From NCBI GenBank assembly GCA_977006965.1, contig OZ345353.1:2790001-2854000 (forward strand): 64,000 nt of DNA, given 5' to 3'. The DNA comes from Phymatolithon calcareum (Eukaryota; Rhodophyta; Florideophyceae; Hapalidiales). A program made the position numbers and the translations under genes. Below, in pieces: positions 43,401 through 54,701 of this stretch. Under the pieces are notes generated by a model. It saw only the letters and a program-made list of their open reading frames with translations. It was not told the origin of the DNA and searched no databases. Every line of letters begins with the position of its first letter. Positions within the stretch are counted from its first letter, which is position 1.

Positions 43401-44155
43401 TGTCCTTCTTGAAGTTCAGCCTTGATCATTTCTGTTCGTGCCAGCTGTCCCGTGACAGCATGCTGCATTGGACTGAGTACCTGCAGCATTATGTAACGGA
43501 CTGTGCTCATCTGAGAATTTAACGTGCGACGAAGCAGACAACTGCTCGCCGCTTAACGTATGTACTACCGTGCTCGGATAGCTTCCTGGCTCACCCTCGC
43601 CATATCGCTCGCACTTACCTCCTAGCGTTGAATTATTTAAGAACGACAAAACCCAAATGCTCTGCAAATGTAGAACAATCATAAAACTGGAAAATCTCCA
43701 AAATAGATCTGTGGACAAAGGGGAAGTCAATTGTGCAAAATGGACAGAAGGATCAATCAGTTGCTGCACTATTTTGGAAACAGAAAGACACGCTGGATGC
43801 GTCTACCTGTTGGCACTCTACCTCCATTTTATATGGCCTTTCGGCTAGACTACTATTCCACCCTTGGCAGTCCATGGCAGGGATGGGGGGGGGGGGGGAA
43901 TTGAATGTTTTTTATTTTAGAAGCCATCAACGCCGGCACACGCCAACACCAGAGCAGCTTCGCATTGTGCAGTAACCCTTCGGGGGAAAACTACAACGTA
44001 TCGCCTCCCAAGGCAGGCCCTGCCTGGAAATTTTGGTGGGCGTCTTTCCAAGAGCAAATCCCGAGTGTTTTTATATTCCGTGTCGTGGAAGCGCCACAAA
44101 AATCGCAAGGGGAGCAATACTATAATAATGTCTCCACCATCTTCACACAGCATCT
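43401..44155. other. No recognisable gene
   Basis: Short frames only. A run of 14 G lies near 43886-43899. I see no repeat shared with the rest of the window. Confidence 0.45.
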
Positions 44156-44620
44156 TTAGGTCATTGACGTGTGGCGATCCGCGCGGAAACTAGCTGAGGC
44201 TCTAAGTTGTGTATACGCCGAAGCGCCACAGGGCTCTAGGAGGTAGTTATAATATGAAGAGTTCAAGTACTCCATCGTGCGAGAAGAGATGACAATCTTC
44301 CAGAAGACGTGGAAGAGCGTGCCAGCCGACACAATGAGTCCGTGAACGAGATAAAAGTGCGAGATGGCAGCACTGTAGTGCAACGCAGAAGGCAAAAACA
44401 CCGCACAAACGGGAAGGATGAGGACGAACAGAATGAAGGGTAGTATTGGTAGCTGTGCCAGAGTTTGTAAGTGCGATACGATCGTAGAACGGGAACGTCC
44501 TAGCGTCAGTGATGCCATCGCCACTAAGGAGGAATGGATGATAGCGTCGCCGCTAAGGCAGAATGGAAAAGAACGTCGCCTGGAGGGCGGAATGCAATAA
44601 CTGTCGGGATTCTTGAGCAT
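44156..44620 (-). CDS. Possible membrane protein, 154 aa
   Basis: I do not recognise it. The frame is open upstream to 44689 but the first ATG is at 44620. The protein has a Ser-rich N-terminus and two clear hydrophobic segments near residues 58-82 (LPILPFILFVLILPVCAVFL) and 87-110 (FYLVHGLIVSAGTLFHVFW). A hydrophilic tail follows. A palindromic TATA-like GGTTATAAACC lies about 290 bp upstream (44909-44919), so a 5' untranslated region or an upstream exon is possible. It could be part of a larger gene. Confidence 0.4.
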   Translation of the reverse strand: MLKNPDSYCIPPSRRRSFPFCLSGDAIIHSSLVAMASLTLGRSRSTIVSHLQTLAQLPILPFILFVLILPVCAVFLPSALHYSAAISHFYLVHGLIVSAGTLFHVFWKIVISSRTMEYLNSSYYNYLLEPCGASAYTQLRASASFRADRHTSMT

Positions 44621-44908
44621 TGTGTTTCGAGATCGTGCGGCGAACGACTCAACGCCCTTGCCTTGGGGTAGTAAGAGCGACGCGCACACAATTGTTCGAT
44701 AGATAAGTTTCTACTCCGTGCACGAACGTGGATGCAAATTTGTTGTTGCACGATACGGCGCCACGAAGATGCGGTGATGGATGTGGATGGGGAACATCTG
44801 CCCGAAGTGTCGACGGGTCGAGCTAGCGACGGATGTGAGCGCAAAATCAAGCAGTCGAGTCTACGAGCGGGATTCACCACCTTCTCTACTTTGGGTCGGC
44901 GTCGTCTT

Positions 44909-44919
44909 GGTTTATAACC
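44909..44919 (-). promoter_or_regulatory. TATA-box-like GGTTATAAACC
   Basis: An AT core in GC-rich sequence upstream of the minus-strand membrane-protein frame. It is close to symmetric, so it could also work on the other strand. Confidence 0.3.
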
Positions 44920-44920
44920 A

Positions 44921-45404
44921 CCCGAAGTGATCTCTAAGCTATCTTACAGTGCATACAAGATAACGTGTACTACTGGTCCATAAGGGATCACGATACGAAC
45001 TCGCAAGTCATTTCCAGGCCAATGGGCTGGAACTAATGCCCATGCGTCGGTCGCAAGAAAAGGAAGGCGTCGCCACCATCTGGCGGGAGCAATGCGATAT
45101 CGGAGGGCGCGACAAGCACGGAAAATCTCGACAGATTCCTCTTTGAGATGATGACTATCTGAATCAGGCATTTGCATTTCACATCATTCTATCTCGACTT
45201 TTTATTTCCCGCGAAGTTCTTAATTGAAAAGTCTGGGACGGGATTCAGCTTCCGTTTCTTCCAACGTTTGAGGATTCAAGCCGGCAATCCGTCTGGTGTG
45301 GAGGGAAATGGCCTGTCAGGAGAACGTGGTTGCGCGTACTGGCCAACGCCATCCTGGCTGAAGAGCTGGGGGAAATGAGAGAAATGGGAAAGCAGAAAAG
45401 ATTG
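44921..45404. other. No confident gene
   Basis: A 77-codon minus frame (44944-45177) starts with ATG and contains Trp-rich WRRLPFLATDAWALVPAHW, but no family is recognised. The interval ends at the left breakpoint of the segmental duplication. Confidence 0.4.
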
Positions 45405-45698
45405 AGTCATTGCTGCGTCAGGACAGGAGATCGGCACGAGGAGTATCTGCCTGAGCCAAAACTCAAGATTTTGAGTCTTATAGTAACACAACGAACAAGA
45501 CCCTTCATTGGGTGCCACCCCATTTGGTTCAAGATACAGTATGAACAATGCGGTTTTCCGGCCTGCAGACGATATGCTGCACGGTAGCAAATTAGCCCAT
45601 TTGACTATGTCAACACCGCCAAAGCCGATTTTTCCGCCTTCTAACACGGAAGCGTTCATCGTTGACAATGCTTTCCGCTCGCCCCCATCTTAGGCCCA

Positions 45699-46838
45699 TT
45701 ACGTTGAGACAGATTTCGGTAACATGGCGAGAAGCTCGTCTCCGAGCTCCTCGACCTTGCGCTTGACGTCAGGATCGCCAAACAGGTTGAGCTGATTCAG
45801 GTACTGGTACAATTCATACAGCCGTGCCCGTTGCTCAAATCCAGGCTGCTTCGGAATTCGGTCAAAGTACGGTGTCCAAAACTCGTCGTTGTATCCGCCA
45901 TACATTCGCATCAGCGCCAAATCAAACTCATGGTGTCCATAAAAGCATGCGGGGTCATATATAACTGGTTGATTATCTTTCGTCGCCCCCACATTTCCGA
46001 TCCAAAGATCCCCATGCAACAAACTGGGAGTGACTACTACATCATCAAAAAAAGCTTCCATCTCGCGCGCAAGTCTTCCACAAGTTTCCCGGACTGCTCC
46101 ATCTTGTTCCCCAAGCGGGGCCCTTCCGTACGGTTTATCCTTATATGCGGCGTCCACAAGGGACTCAAGGCGTTTTGCAAAGAAGCGCGGCCAGCTGTCC
46201 ATCCATGTATTATCCATGGGAGTGAGTGCCAGAAAGTTATTCGAGGGGAATCCAAAGCGGCCCTGATGCACACGTTCCGCGTGCGGTCCTCCAATATGCA
46301 TTTCGGCGACCATTTCCGCGAGCTTCTTTTGCACTCCAGGACGCTGTGCTCCAAACGGCGCCAGTTCGAACCATTCCAGAAGCATAAATGCCCCGGGGCC
46401 GTAGTTGCCGACGCGCGGGAGACGGCCAACATGCAATGGCTTCGGTGCGCACATTGAAGCACCCGCATTGAGCAGCGCGGTCAGTCCAACCGCTTCGCTC
46501 ATGAAAACGGTCGGATCCTCAACTCTGTTAATTTTTGCAAACAAAGGCGGTAGCTCTCCGTCGCGATCCAGACGCATGGCCTCGTTCCCATTCCACCTGG
46601 TGTCCAGAAGCTCCATTTTCGTCACTGCGCCCCGTTTCGCACCAGGAAGCGCAGCCACCGCCGACACCATTGGGTCATCGGGTGTCAACTTTGGCATGTA
46701 TCGCGATGGTCCAGGGTCGCCGCCCTCAACTGGGTCCGTTCCGACGCATTTCGCGATTCGTCTCGGGGAGTTTTGACAGCAAGTTTCGTTCTGGATGCGC
46801 CAAAATGGGCTTGCAGACAGAAAAGCTGGAGACAGCAT
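45699..46838 (-). CDS. FN3K: Fructosamine/ketosamine-3-kinase, copy 1
   Basis: Encodes a 379-residue kinase that phosphorylates sugar adducts on protein lysines, leading to deglycation. Seen: FAKINR near residue 100 (candidate ATP-site Lys), the family block FGFPSNNFLALTPMDNTWMD near 195-213, catalytic HGDLWIGN at 275-282 and the metal-binding DPACFYGHHEFD at 295-306. Residues 1-48 precede the kinase and are Ser/Arg/Cys-containing, like an organelle transit peptide; plant relatives are plastidial. The frame extends upstream to 46931, but copy 2 has a 14-bp duplication just before this ATG, so the shared start at 46838 is preferred. No intron. Confidence 0.93.
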   Translation of the reverse strand: MLSPAFLSASPFWRIQNETCCQNSPRRIAKCVGTDPVEGGDPGPSRYMPKLTPDDPMVSAVAALPGAKRGAVTKMELLDTRWNGNEAMRLDRDGELPPLFAKINRVEDPTVFMSEAVGLTALLNAGASMCAPKPLHVGRLPRVGNYGPGAFMLLEWFELAPFGAQRPGVQKKLAEMVAEMHIGGPHAERVHQGRFGFPSNNFLALTPMDNTWMDSWPRFFAKRLESLVDAAYKDKPYGRAPLGEQDGAVRETCGRLAREMEAFFDDVVVTPSLLHGDLWIGNVGATKDNQPVIYDPACFYGHHEFDLALMRMYGGYNDEFWTPYFDRIPKQPGFEQRARLYELYQYLNQLNLFGDPDVKRKVEELGDELLAMLPKSVST

Positions 46839-47011
46839 CGTCTTTTCCCTTTGATTAGTGTTCGACGAAGGTAACCTCCCTTGACTTCGAGTGAAGAGCT
46901 CAGAAAATAGAATACAATCTGATTTGTTCAATCCTTATATTTTTCAATAATATTTTGGGGGTGTGACAGACCCATCGTTAATGCGGCAAGTTTTGCAGTA
47001 GACAAGGGTTG

Positions 47012-47416
47012 TCACGACGGTGGTTGCTCCATCTCGGTCTTCACTCGGTGTAACCGATCTGACTCCTCGTACGTTCGCAGTCTTCCCAATCGTCCATGCA
47101 CCCTAAGGAGCGTTTTCTTCGTCCTTGCTAGCGATTCCTTGGATTCTTTCAGCCGACGAAGCGTAAGCTCATCCACGCCCACTTTGCCGATATTAGTCGA
47201 AACGCGATCCATCTCAACTTGCAGCGCGCGCAGCTCATTCATCAGGCCATCTTGAGACAATTCCACCTCATTCAAAGCTGGACTGAGCTTGGAATTCACT
47301 GCTGCATTTCCGGCTTTCACCAATTCTGACAAGACGGATTCGGCCAAAGTTTTAAACTGTTCAGGCTGACTTGAGCCCGCTTCCTTCTTTCCATTCGGAT
47401 CTGATCCTGATTCCAT
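47012..47416 (-). CDS. Snapin-like small coiled-coil protein, copy 1
   Basis: A 134-residue, mostly helical protein. The first 20 residues are Ser/Gly/Lys-rich. From residue 20 to 125 the heptad-like sequence (LSPALNEVELSQDGLMNELR, later LKESKESLARTKKTLLRVHG) resembles Snapin/Pallidin-type subunits of the BLOC-1 endosomal trafficking complex in length and layout. That assignment is inference from pattern, not a confirmed match; other small coiled-coil proteins remain possible. The start is the ATG conserved in both copies; an upstream TTG cannot be assumed. It is transcribed away from the RNase III-like gene, 267 bp apart. Confidence 0.65.
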   Translation of the reverse strand: MESGSDPNGKKEAGSSQPEQFKTLAESVLSELVKAGNAAVNSKLSPALNEVELSQDGLMNELRALQVEMDRVSTNIGKVGVDELTLRRLKESKESLARTKKTLLRVHGRLGRLRTYEESDRLHRVKTEMEQPPS

Positions 47417-47683
47417 ATTCGCTGCGCCGTAGTCCAAGTTTTTAGAGCAGTGCGGCGAGGCTGACTTCGAGAGGACGATTGATATTGGGCTTCATGCAGA
47501 GGAAAAAGTCGCGCGCTAACTCGTCGATCATACGCCTCTGTATGAAAATAATAAAGCTCAAATTTGAGCTGCTGCACACCAACGGCCAATCACTCTATGT
47601 TTGCGGGACAAACAAAAGCGGAAAGTGCGGTAGTCACCGGCCGAATTCGCGTCCGCGATTGGCAAAGAAAGCTGTCGGTCGGT
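47417..47683. promoter_or_regulatory. Shared divergent promoter region, copy 1
   Basis: The 267 bp between the start codons of the Snapin-like (minus) and RNase III-like (plus) genes must hold both promoters and 5' untranslated regions. I see no clear TATA box. The sequence differs from copy 2 by several small indels around 47600-47680, more than in the coding parts. Confidence 0.45.
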
Positions 47684-48939
47684 ATGCTCCGAAATGGGTT
47701 TCGGCAATGTTGGAGGAGCAGAAGAAACATTTTCATGCACAAGCTCTCTTCAGTTTCCAGTTTGTGCGACAGCTCAAAGGGATACAATCCCGAAACCGTA
47801 ACCATTCCATATGCAAAGCTGTCCAATCTTGGAGAAGAATTGATGCGTCCCTTCAATAACTTCGAAACTCTTGCCACTGCAATGGTTCACAAGTCGGTCA
47901 TCAATGACAGTATTGTGTTTGCGGAAGTTCGTCCTGATGTACTCACTCGGTTGACAGCGAATAACGAAAAATTGGAACTCCTTGGCGATAAGGTTTTCGG
48001 CCTTTTGGCGACTAACTTTTTGTACCTGAACAATAAAGGGCTTTCAGAGGGAGAAATAAGTCAGATCGTACATTCACTCGTCTCACGCAAGAATGCAGAT
48101 TTCTATTGTAGGTGCGTTTGCCCGGTCGATTCTTGAACACTTCGAGCGATTCGTTTTTAGAGTCCGACATGATGATCTGACTTGCGCATGAACTATAGAC
48201 AGTTGAACCTTCACCGATTTCTGGTCAAATCGAAGTCCGTGTACGACAGGAAAGGGTATTCTCTACCTGGTGACTTTTTTGAGGTAAGTTCCTTCCCCCC
48301 TCCATCGATTCTATTACTCATGGGATTTGACACTGATGGAGAAAAACGAGCAATGTATCCATGCACGTCAACATCCTTTCCCCTTTCAGGCCCTTCTTGG
48401 GGCAGTTTTCGTAGATGGAGGTTACTCGGCCGCTGAGAATTTTTTCAATGCCCGCGTTACCCCACTTTTCAAACCTCAGCATACGCGCACCAAGAAATTT
48501 GTGTCCATCGATCAAAAAGGAAATCTTCAAGAGCACTTAGTCGCATCAGGATTGCCCTCAACTCGACTGGGTACCGTCTTGCAATATGTTACAGTGTCCA
48601 GCTCACAGGGGACAGGTGTGCAGAGCTATACGCAGGTAAGTCAATTCTTTTTCGTGCTTGCGAGCTAGGTGATGGATAGTACGGCAGCTTACCGACCACG
48701 ATGATTTTTTCGACCAGGCAATCGTTTTATTCGGGCATCGACTAAGCGTTGGCACTGGATCCACCAAGACTGCTGCAGATCAGAATGCCGCAAAACGCCT
48801 TTTGAGCTCCTTGCAGAAAAGCGGGGGTACCACCTGCGTCATCATTCGTCTTGCGCGTGAAGCATCTGATGAAGAGACGCTATCGAAAGCCCAGACAGTA
48901 CGCAAAACCCGAGAGGAGGAGGGCCATTGTACTTCGTAG
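47684..48939 (+). CDS. Organellar RNase III / mL44-like protein, copy 1
   Basis: Four exons: 47684-48111, 48199-48283, 48390-48635 and 48718-48939. GT-AG introns of 87, 106 and 82 bp join them into 326 residues. A basic, Ser-rich N-terminus (MLRNGFRQCWRSRRNIFMHK) suggests mitochondrial or plastid import. The RNase III signature NEKLELLGD lies at 94-102 and its second half GDFFEALLGAVFVDGG at about 167-182. The acidic residues aligned with the metal ligands of bacterial RNase III (E95, E98, D102, D168, E171) are present. A double-stranded-RNA-binding-like segment (VGTGSTKTAADQNAAKRLL) is near 264-282. This domain pair occurs in mitochondrial ribosomal protein mL44 and in organellar RNase III; I cannot decide between them. 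Confidence 0.85.
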
Positions 48940-49011
48940 ACAATTAATACCGAAATACCGGAATTAGTACTGTGAGTCACTTCATTAGAGCCGAAAGGCA
49001 GTTTTTGTAAA

Positions 49012-49373
49012 TCAAGGCAGAATCTCCTTCTGGGACGCTAAGATATCTTGTCGAACCCTGTCAATGCTATCTTGAGAACTGCTCACCGCCTTGATGTGAT
49101 TCTCAATGTTTTGCTTTTTACGGGTTGTAAAGGTAGCAAAGGGTTCCATCGCGTCTCGAATACGTGAGACATGCGCCGCCACATGTTCATTGACACGATC
49201 TTCAAGGTCTTTTTGTAGCCTCGTTCGCAAGGTAGTTACTCGCGATCTCACTTCCCGGCGAAGCGTTACTCGGCGACGGGGCAAAACGACAAGACCAGCC
49301 GACGCCAGAATACCAGTGGAAGTAACGCCGGTAACATCCAGCGACGACGTACACAAAAGAACACCAAGCAAGC
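49012..49373 (-). pseudogene. Truncated 3' end of the FZL-like GTPase gene
   Basis: Contains the last ~120 codons of the gene at 58020-60170 (VTLRREVRSRVTTLRTRLQK through DRVRQDILASQKEILP) and its stop. At 49373 the homology ends at the duplication breakpoint. The GTPase domain is absent, so no active product is expected. Confidence 0.9.
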
Positions 49374-49727
49374 AATCCGGAATTAACGTCCTACCCCTGG
49401 CTGCAAAAATCCTCCCTCTTAACGAATAAGTGTGTGTGGCGCGATAAGCTACGCTAGAGAATTTGCGATAAGACTTCCTAAAACCGGACTGGCATTTTTT
49501 CCTGCGAAGCGGCTAGTTCCGGTCTGCTCTTCCAGAAGGAAGGGGGAAATGAGCTCGAGGGCAACGGAGGGTACTTCAGCTTGAAGAAATTTAAAAAAAT
49601 TCTTCTTCTAGACCATATTTTTGGGGGAATAACCAACGTTAAGTATAGCATGTGTGTTTCGCTACGCTTTTGCGGGCCTATGAAAAGCGGAAGTCTCAAT
49701 TGATGGGCACTGGATCCAGGAGTCGCA
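49374..49727. other. Unique filler at the duplication breakpoint
   Basis: No gene. Around 49393-49410 the sequence CTGGCTGCAAAAATCCTCC resembles the minus-strand family G LINE tail (34860-34880), hinting at an old LINE remnant beside the breakpoint. Confidence 0.4.
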
Positions 49728-51199
49728 TCAGTGCGGCAAATAAGATTCAACAGCGAATATCTCCCGGGCGTAGGTTCGACTTGAATGTCTTGCTGGATAT
49801 GTCTCTTGGGCATTGTTAAGGACTAGGGCAAGATTTTGTGCTTGCTGACGCCAAGATTGGGCATCATGTGGGACATCCTCGTTGAGCCGGGGAAACATGA
49901 CACGCACTACCGCCCATGCAATGATTGTCGCCACTGACATGACTCCAAGTGGTAGTACAAACAGCAGGTTAAAAGTTCCACATGTTGTGTATACATCAAT
50001 GTCTCCTTGGCAAGACTTTGCCCATCGTTCTAGCTTCATTGCGTACACAGCTTTGGCAATATCAGTGCCGTCCAGTGGCTTTAGATTCTTGATGTTTCCG
50101 TTGACATTGGAGTGTTGAAGCCCTGGTTGTTCCAACGAGGCTGTTCGATATAAAGAGACTGCAACAGCAAGATTGCTAGAGTTAAATCCATCAGTTGTAC
50201 ATTCGACAGTGTAGAATCGAGCACGTGAAGAATTGACCTGCAGTGCGAAGGGAGATCTTGTCCACTTCGTGGCCTTGTCGGGTATAAATATTCTGTCCAA
50301 CTCTGTTTCTCTGAGAATCATCTCTACGCCTTTGGTGCGGATTCGTGTTCTGCTGGGTCTCTTCTCAATTATGTCTGATGCAGACCCATTGTCCCAGAAA
50401 ATAAAAGCAGTTCCGAGGATTGAGTCAAATGCAAAATCTCCTCTTTTTGCGTCATCAGTCAAATTGGGCGGTATTCCTGACCAGCCAGTCACCACAGTCC
50501 TGAAGGGCCCCTCGCCGTTCTCAATAGTCATGGAGCCACACTCCGAAGCACTTCTGCAGACACTAGTTCTCACAGTGCAGTCCTTTACAAGAAAGGTGCG
50601 GTCGTGAGATTGAAGCCCGGATTCGATGCGGACCTCTCTTGCATTAGGCTTTCTTGATGCGCCTTCAAGTACAAAATCCCAGCGCGCGTCTGCCCAATCG
50701 AAATTTTGAACCCGAATCATCGCACCAACGATCTCTGTTTGGGAAAAGTGTGCCAGTGGAGAGGCACAGACTCCGGTCGAATTCTTCTCAACTCTTGGCT
50801 TACACTTGGAGCCTTCATCAATTCCCGCTTCAAGTAGAAGCTCTACGGGGATTAGCACAATCATTGTAATAAGAAGCAAAATCGTCCACCAGCTTAGAAA
50901 GTGCCATCTTTTCAGTCTCCGGCGATATAGCCACTCTTCCGGGGATATGTCGGAAACGTCCGTGCAATCTGTTTTGCCCTTCTTGAAGAGTTCGTAATTC
51001 GATGCTTGGACGTATGTCTTCGCAATCAGAAAACAGCAAACGGAGTGAACCTGATACGTCGAAGAGTTAAGGTAAGGTTAGTGCCAATCGTCGAAATGTT
51101 TGAATGGTGACAATGGGTTTTCAAACATACGATCCAAACACCAACGTTCACAAGGGCATTCAGGGCTCCCACGGAGAGAAAGTGAGCTGCAATGATCAT
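49728..51199 (-). CDS. Membrane protein with large non-cytosolic-type domain, 463 aa, unknown function
   Basis: Two exons (51199-51131 and 51050-49728) flank an 80-bp intron starting GTATG and ending CAG, in frame. Exon 1 plus the start of exon 2 form a hydrophobic segment (residues about 1-32). A second follows a charged, Trp-rich loop (about 60-88, WWTILLLITMIVLIPVELLL). Then comes a hydrophilic domain of about 270 residues with several Cys and Asn-X-Ser/Thr sites, a third hydrophobic segment near 385-408 (FNLLFVLPLGVMSVATIIAW) and a short basic tail. Topology suggests a surface or endomembrane protein. I recognise no family. The start ATG is the first after an in-frame stop; an upstream exon cannot be excluded. 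Confidence 0.65.
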
Positions 51200-54100
51200 A
51201 ATGGAAGATTGTTTTCGCGTTTCTCGCGACCTACACAGCTTGGTACAGTTCAAATATTCCGTGGTACGTTCCCGTTGGTTCTCTTACCAAAGGCAGGTTG
51301 GCAACATCCCTTATAAGGGAAACCGAACGTCACCTGTATCACCTCATGCTACTAAATTACGTATACGTGGAACATGACTCGAAATCTGATTCCATGATCA
51401 CTTCCTCTTTCCTTCCCCAACTACATTGACACTATGAATCACGTACTGCACCGCGGGATGTGTGTGTATTGCTCGCACGAGTCGTACTCCTGCACAATGC
51501 ATCGGTTTAGGGTTTGATAAATACACTGTACTGTAAACATTTCGCAAATCTTGAGGCCGGGGCATCGTGGGAAAGTGCCATCTGTACAGTACATCTTCAG
51601 AAACAAAAGAGAAAATAATTTTAAAAGTAAGACTGCTTTTTGATTCATAGGAGGTTAAATATTGAGAACGTTCGAAAATAAATGGGGAAATAACAAAGCT
51701 TACAACAAAACATTATGTACGTAGCAGGACACAGCAGGTGACACCTTATGATACAGAACAACTTTCAAAACTGCAACCCGTATAGCTATCATACAATCCC
51801 TGCATGATGCTCCGCCGAGCTTGGCATATGTCTAAAAATAGCAAAAATTTAAGGTCAATTGCAACCTGCATTATTGCATTGGAGTGCCGTCGGAGCATTA
51901 ATTTTGGTTATATTTATGTCGGCATAGATTGCAGCTTCTATCTGCTTTCAGCGCTTTGCAAGTCCATGGATAGTGCACTACTGCACTGTAATTTTTTGTC
52001 AACAGACGATATAGTTAGCGCGAAGTGCGGTATACCGCTTTACTCATCCATTGGTCTCCCGTTAGATACTACTGCTACGCCGACGTGGCGACTACATTTA
52101 GGGTATGTATGATGTGAATCATAACAGATATGATTGACCCTCTGCAGCTTCAAAATCTGTATTACTGCAAGCAGGGGAACTTTTCCCTGCTGCAACGTAC
52201 ATACGTTTATCTTCCTGTTGCAGTTAAGCAGGTATGGCATCGCGCCGCGGGGGAGAAGTCAGGACTTATTCTCTCCCGTGACGCGATGCCATGTTTCATA
52301 AGGCGTCACCAGCTGTGTCGTGCTATATATTGTTCTGTTATAAGCTTTGTTATTTCCTCATTTAAGTTCAAACGTTCTCGATGTTTAAGGCTACCTGAAT
52401 ATAACCATGTGGAACTCAGATTACAGCACAGCGGATGTGATGTGACTATACTATGTATACAGTATTAATGAGCAAGTCAGAATCAGTACCGTAAAGGTCG
52501 AGACGACTGAAAAGCTATCGAGCAAGAATGTTAAAATGTGGGCAGCCTGCTCTCCAGACAAAAACAATACAATTATTGTTTTTCGCTCGAGAACGAGTAG
52601 ATGCAGAAGTAAAACCGGGAAATAATAAACATGAAGCAGAAAACAGGCAATTTGTGCCCGGCTTTGGAGTACTGCTGCGTATCATGGGCTATGATTCGCT
52701 TGAGCCGTTTCTTCCGCAGGCTCTCACTTTGTGCTTCATTTGGAACACCAGTGCTTCCCGAACGGAAGCACTTTTTTCCTCTCAACCCGATTCGGAGGAA
52801 TTCGCATGAACTTTGTAATTGCCTTTGAATTCTCGTTTCCTGTTCTTTCTTCGAACCTCTTGAAAACTACCACTCAAGATGGAAAAAAATTTCCGCAACA
52901 GTCATCTTGTTACCAATTATGGTAACTGTTCGATGCGCTGTATCAATGCTGGGTGCCTTTCATCGTTCTGCTGTGGGTGTAACCGCACAGCCACTTTCAC
53001 TTGTTTCTCTTTAAGTAGTGGACTTTAGTCCAACTTTCAATAAACGACAGAGCTAAGCGTGCTCTCCACTTTTCTTCAACTTCAATATTCGCAGCACCAA
53101 CGGCTGCAAGAACGTATCAAGCAACAAGTACGAGAAACTCTCCCCAGTACAACTGTAGCAATATTTTGTCGATTTGTACACTCCTGAATTCGTACCAGTC
53201 GAAACAAAATGCTGGGCGCTCATCACACCGTTCCCGCATGTCCTCTCACTACCGTTCACTCGCACTTATGCTACATCACTGAAAAGTTTGGTGTTCGTGG
53301 TGCTCGGTCGCCGGCATTGCTTTCTCCTGGTTTTAAGATTACACATGATTTTCTAAATTACAGCAGAGTAAAGGCGTTCAGAGGCTCCTCCCCGGCGCCT
53401 TAGAGGGGTTTAATGAAACTCTCGTACTCATAGATTATCTGCAAGGAGTTTGTGGAAGCCCATATCTCAGCACTGAATGTAGCTATTGCCTTCCTTCCTG
53501 ATTGAGGCGAAAGCGGATTATCCACTGCTTCTAGCCAACGACGTTAACAAAAACCCTAAAAAATATGCATCCCGGCTTTGCTTCTGCATCGACTCTTAAA
53601 CTTAATATGGATCAAGATATGTGTGAATAAGTTTAATTTCCGCATCAGTGTAGACTTGAACACTGTCGTTGACGTGCCAATGGCGAAGTCAAGAACAATA
53701 AGATTACTGACGCTCGGTGGAAGTCAGCAGCTGGCCGATTCTACAAACATTTGCATCTGGAACAGAGACCGCCGCTAACTCTGCTTCATAAGGATTTCAA
53801 TTTCAGAGACACTACACAACCTGACATGAACAAGTACGAATACATGCGCATCTATTGAGACGTGGCTATTGCTGATCTTCCCTTGGGCGACATCAGTAAC
53901 TGGAAAAACGTCTACAATTCCTCGTTACTTGGCAGATGGAGGATATCATGGATGACTATTTGGAGATTTGGCGCGATTATGGTTCTGTACAAGAGTTGAA
54001 AGCGAGTCTTCCATTTTCTGCAGTCAATCTTCAGTTTGGCAGGTTGGTTGCCGAGAATGCAAGACTAAAGTCTCAATTTGACGCCCACTTAGAAAAGCGG

Positions 54101-54407
54101 GTTGCCGAGAACGCACGCACAACATTTCCTGTCATCCGAGGCCTCGTACAGACACCCATGACTATCGGATAACCAGAGTCTTCCTTGTTCACAAACAGGA
54201 AAATCACCAATTTCAGTAGGGAGGTTTTCCACAAGCGCTTGCTTTGTCGAGGATGGTTTATTGCAGTGACTGGAGTTGCTTCCCATACGTGTCACGAAAG
54301 CTGAAATGCACAGATCGTTGAATAGAGGCGCAAATTACACCAACGCAATCGACTTGCTCACGCCCTCATCCAAAACATCTGCTCTCTTCCACCCGGACAG
54401 GTACAGT
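51200..54407. other. Gene-poor interval, one inverted repeat
   Basis: I find no confident gene. The best short frame is 53936-54172 (78 codons from ATG, with coiled-coil-like NLQFGRLVAENARLKSQFDA); its family is unknown and it could be a remnant. An inverted repeat lies at 52234-52292. The interval ends at the left breakpoint of duplication copy 2. Confidence 0.45.
52234..52292. repeat. Imperfect inverted repeat, 59 bp
   Basis: Perfect 11-bp arms ATGGCATCGCG (52234-52244) and CGCGATGCCAT (52282-52292) continue, after a short mismatch, into an inner GGGAGAA / TTCTCTCCC pairing. No gene is attached. Confidence 0.75.
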
Positions 54408-54701
54408 AGTCATTGCTGCGTCAGGACAGGAGATCGGCACGAGGAGTATCTGCCTGAGCCAAAACTCAAGATTTTGAGTCTTATAGTAACACAACGAACA
54501 AGACCCTTCATTGGGTGCCACCCCATTTGGTTCAAGATACAGTATAAACAATGCGGTTTTCCGGCCTGCAGACGATATGCTGCACGGTAGCAAATTAGCC
54601 CATTTGACTATGTCAACACCGCCAAAGCCGATTTTTCCGCCTTCTAACACGGAAGCGTTCATCGTTGACAATGCTTTCCGCTCGCCCCCATCTTAGGCCC
54701 A

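Larger units (their letters stand above)
45405..49373. repeat. Segmental duplication, copy 1 (3969 bp)
   Basis: This stretch is nearly identical to 54408-58381 in the same orientation, 9.0 kb away. It contains complete fructosamine-kinase, Snapin-like and RNase III-like genes and the last ~120 codons of the FZL-like GTPase. The left breakpoint has the shared bases AGT. The right breakpoint falls inside the GTPase gene after CCAAGCAAGC. Confidence 0.95.

Noticed and set aside
43884-43900. Run of 14 G
   Set aside because: A homopolymer, possibly with sequencing length error; no surrounding G-quadruplex-type pattern of spaced G runs.
45276-45668. 130-codon minus frame just downstream of FN3K (also partly in copy 2 at 54366-54671)
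   Set aside because: It crosses the duplication breakpoint with different C-termini in the two copies and shows no motif; probably the 3' untranslated region of FN3K.
45831-46457. 208-codon plus frame antisense to FN3K (also 54834-55460)
   Set aside because: A shadow of the kinase codons on the opposite strand; no domain of its own.
47431-47437. Upstream start of the Snapin-like protein (MDYGAANM)
   Set aside because: The first codon is TTG, and copy 2 also lacks an ATG there; the conserved ATG at 47416 is used.
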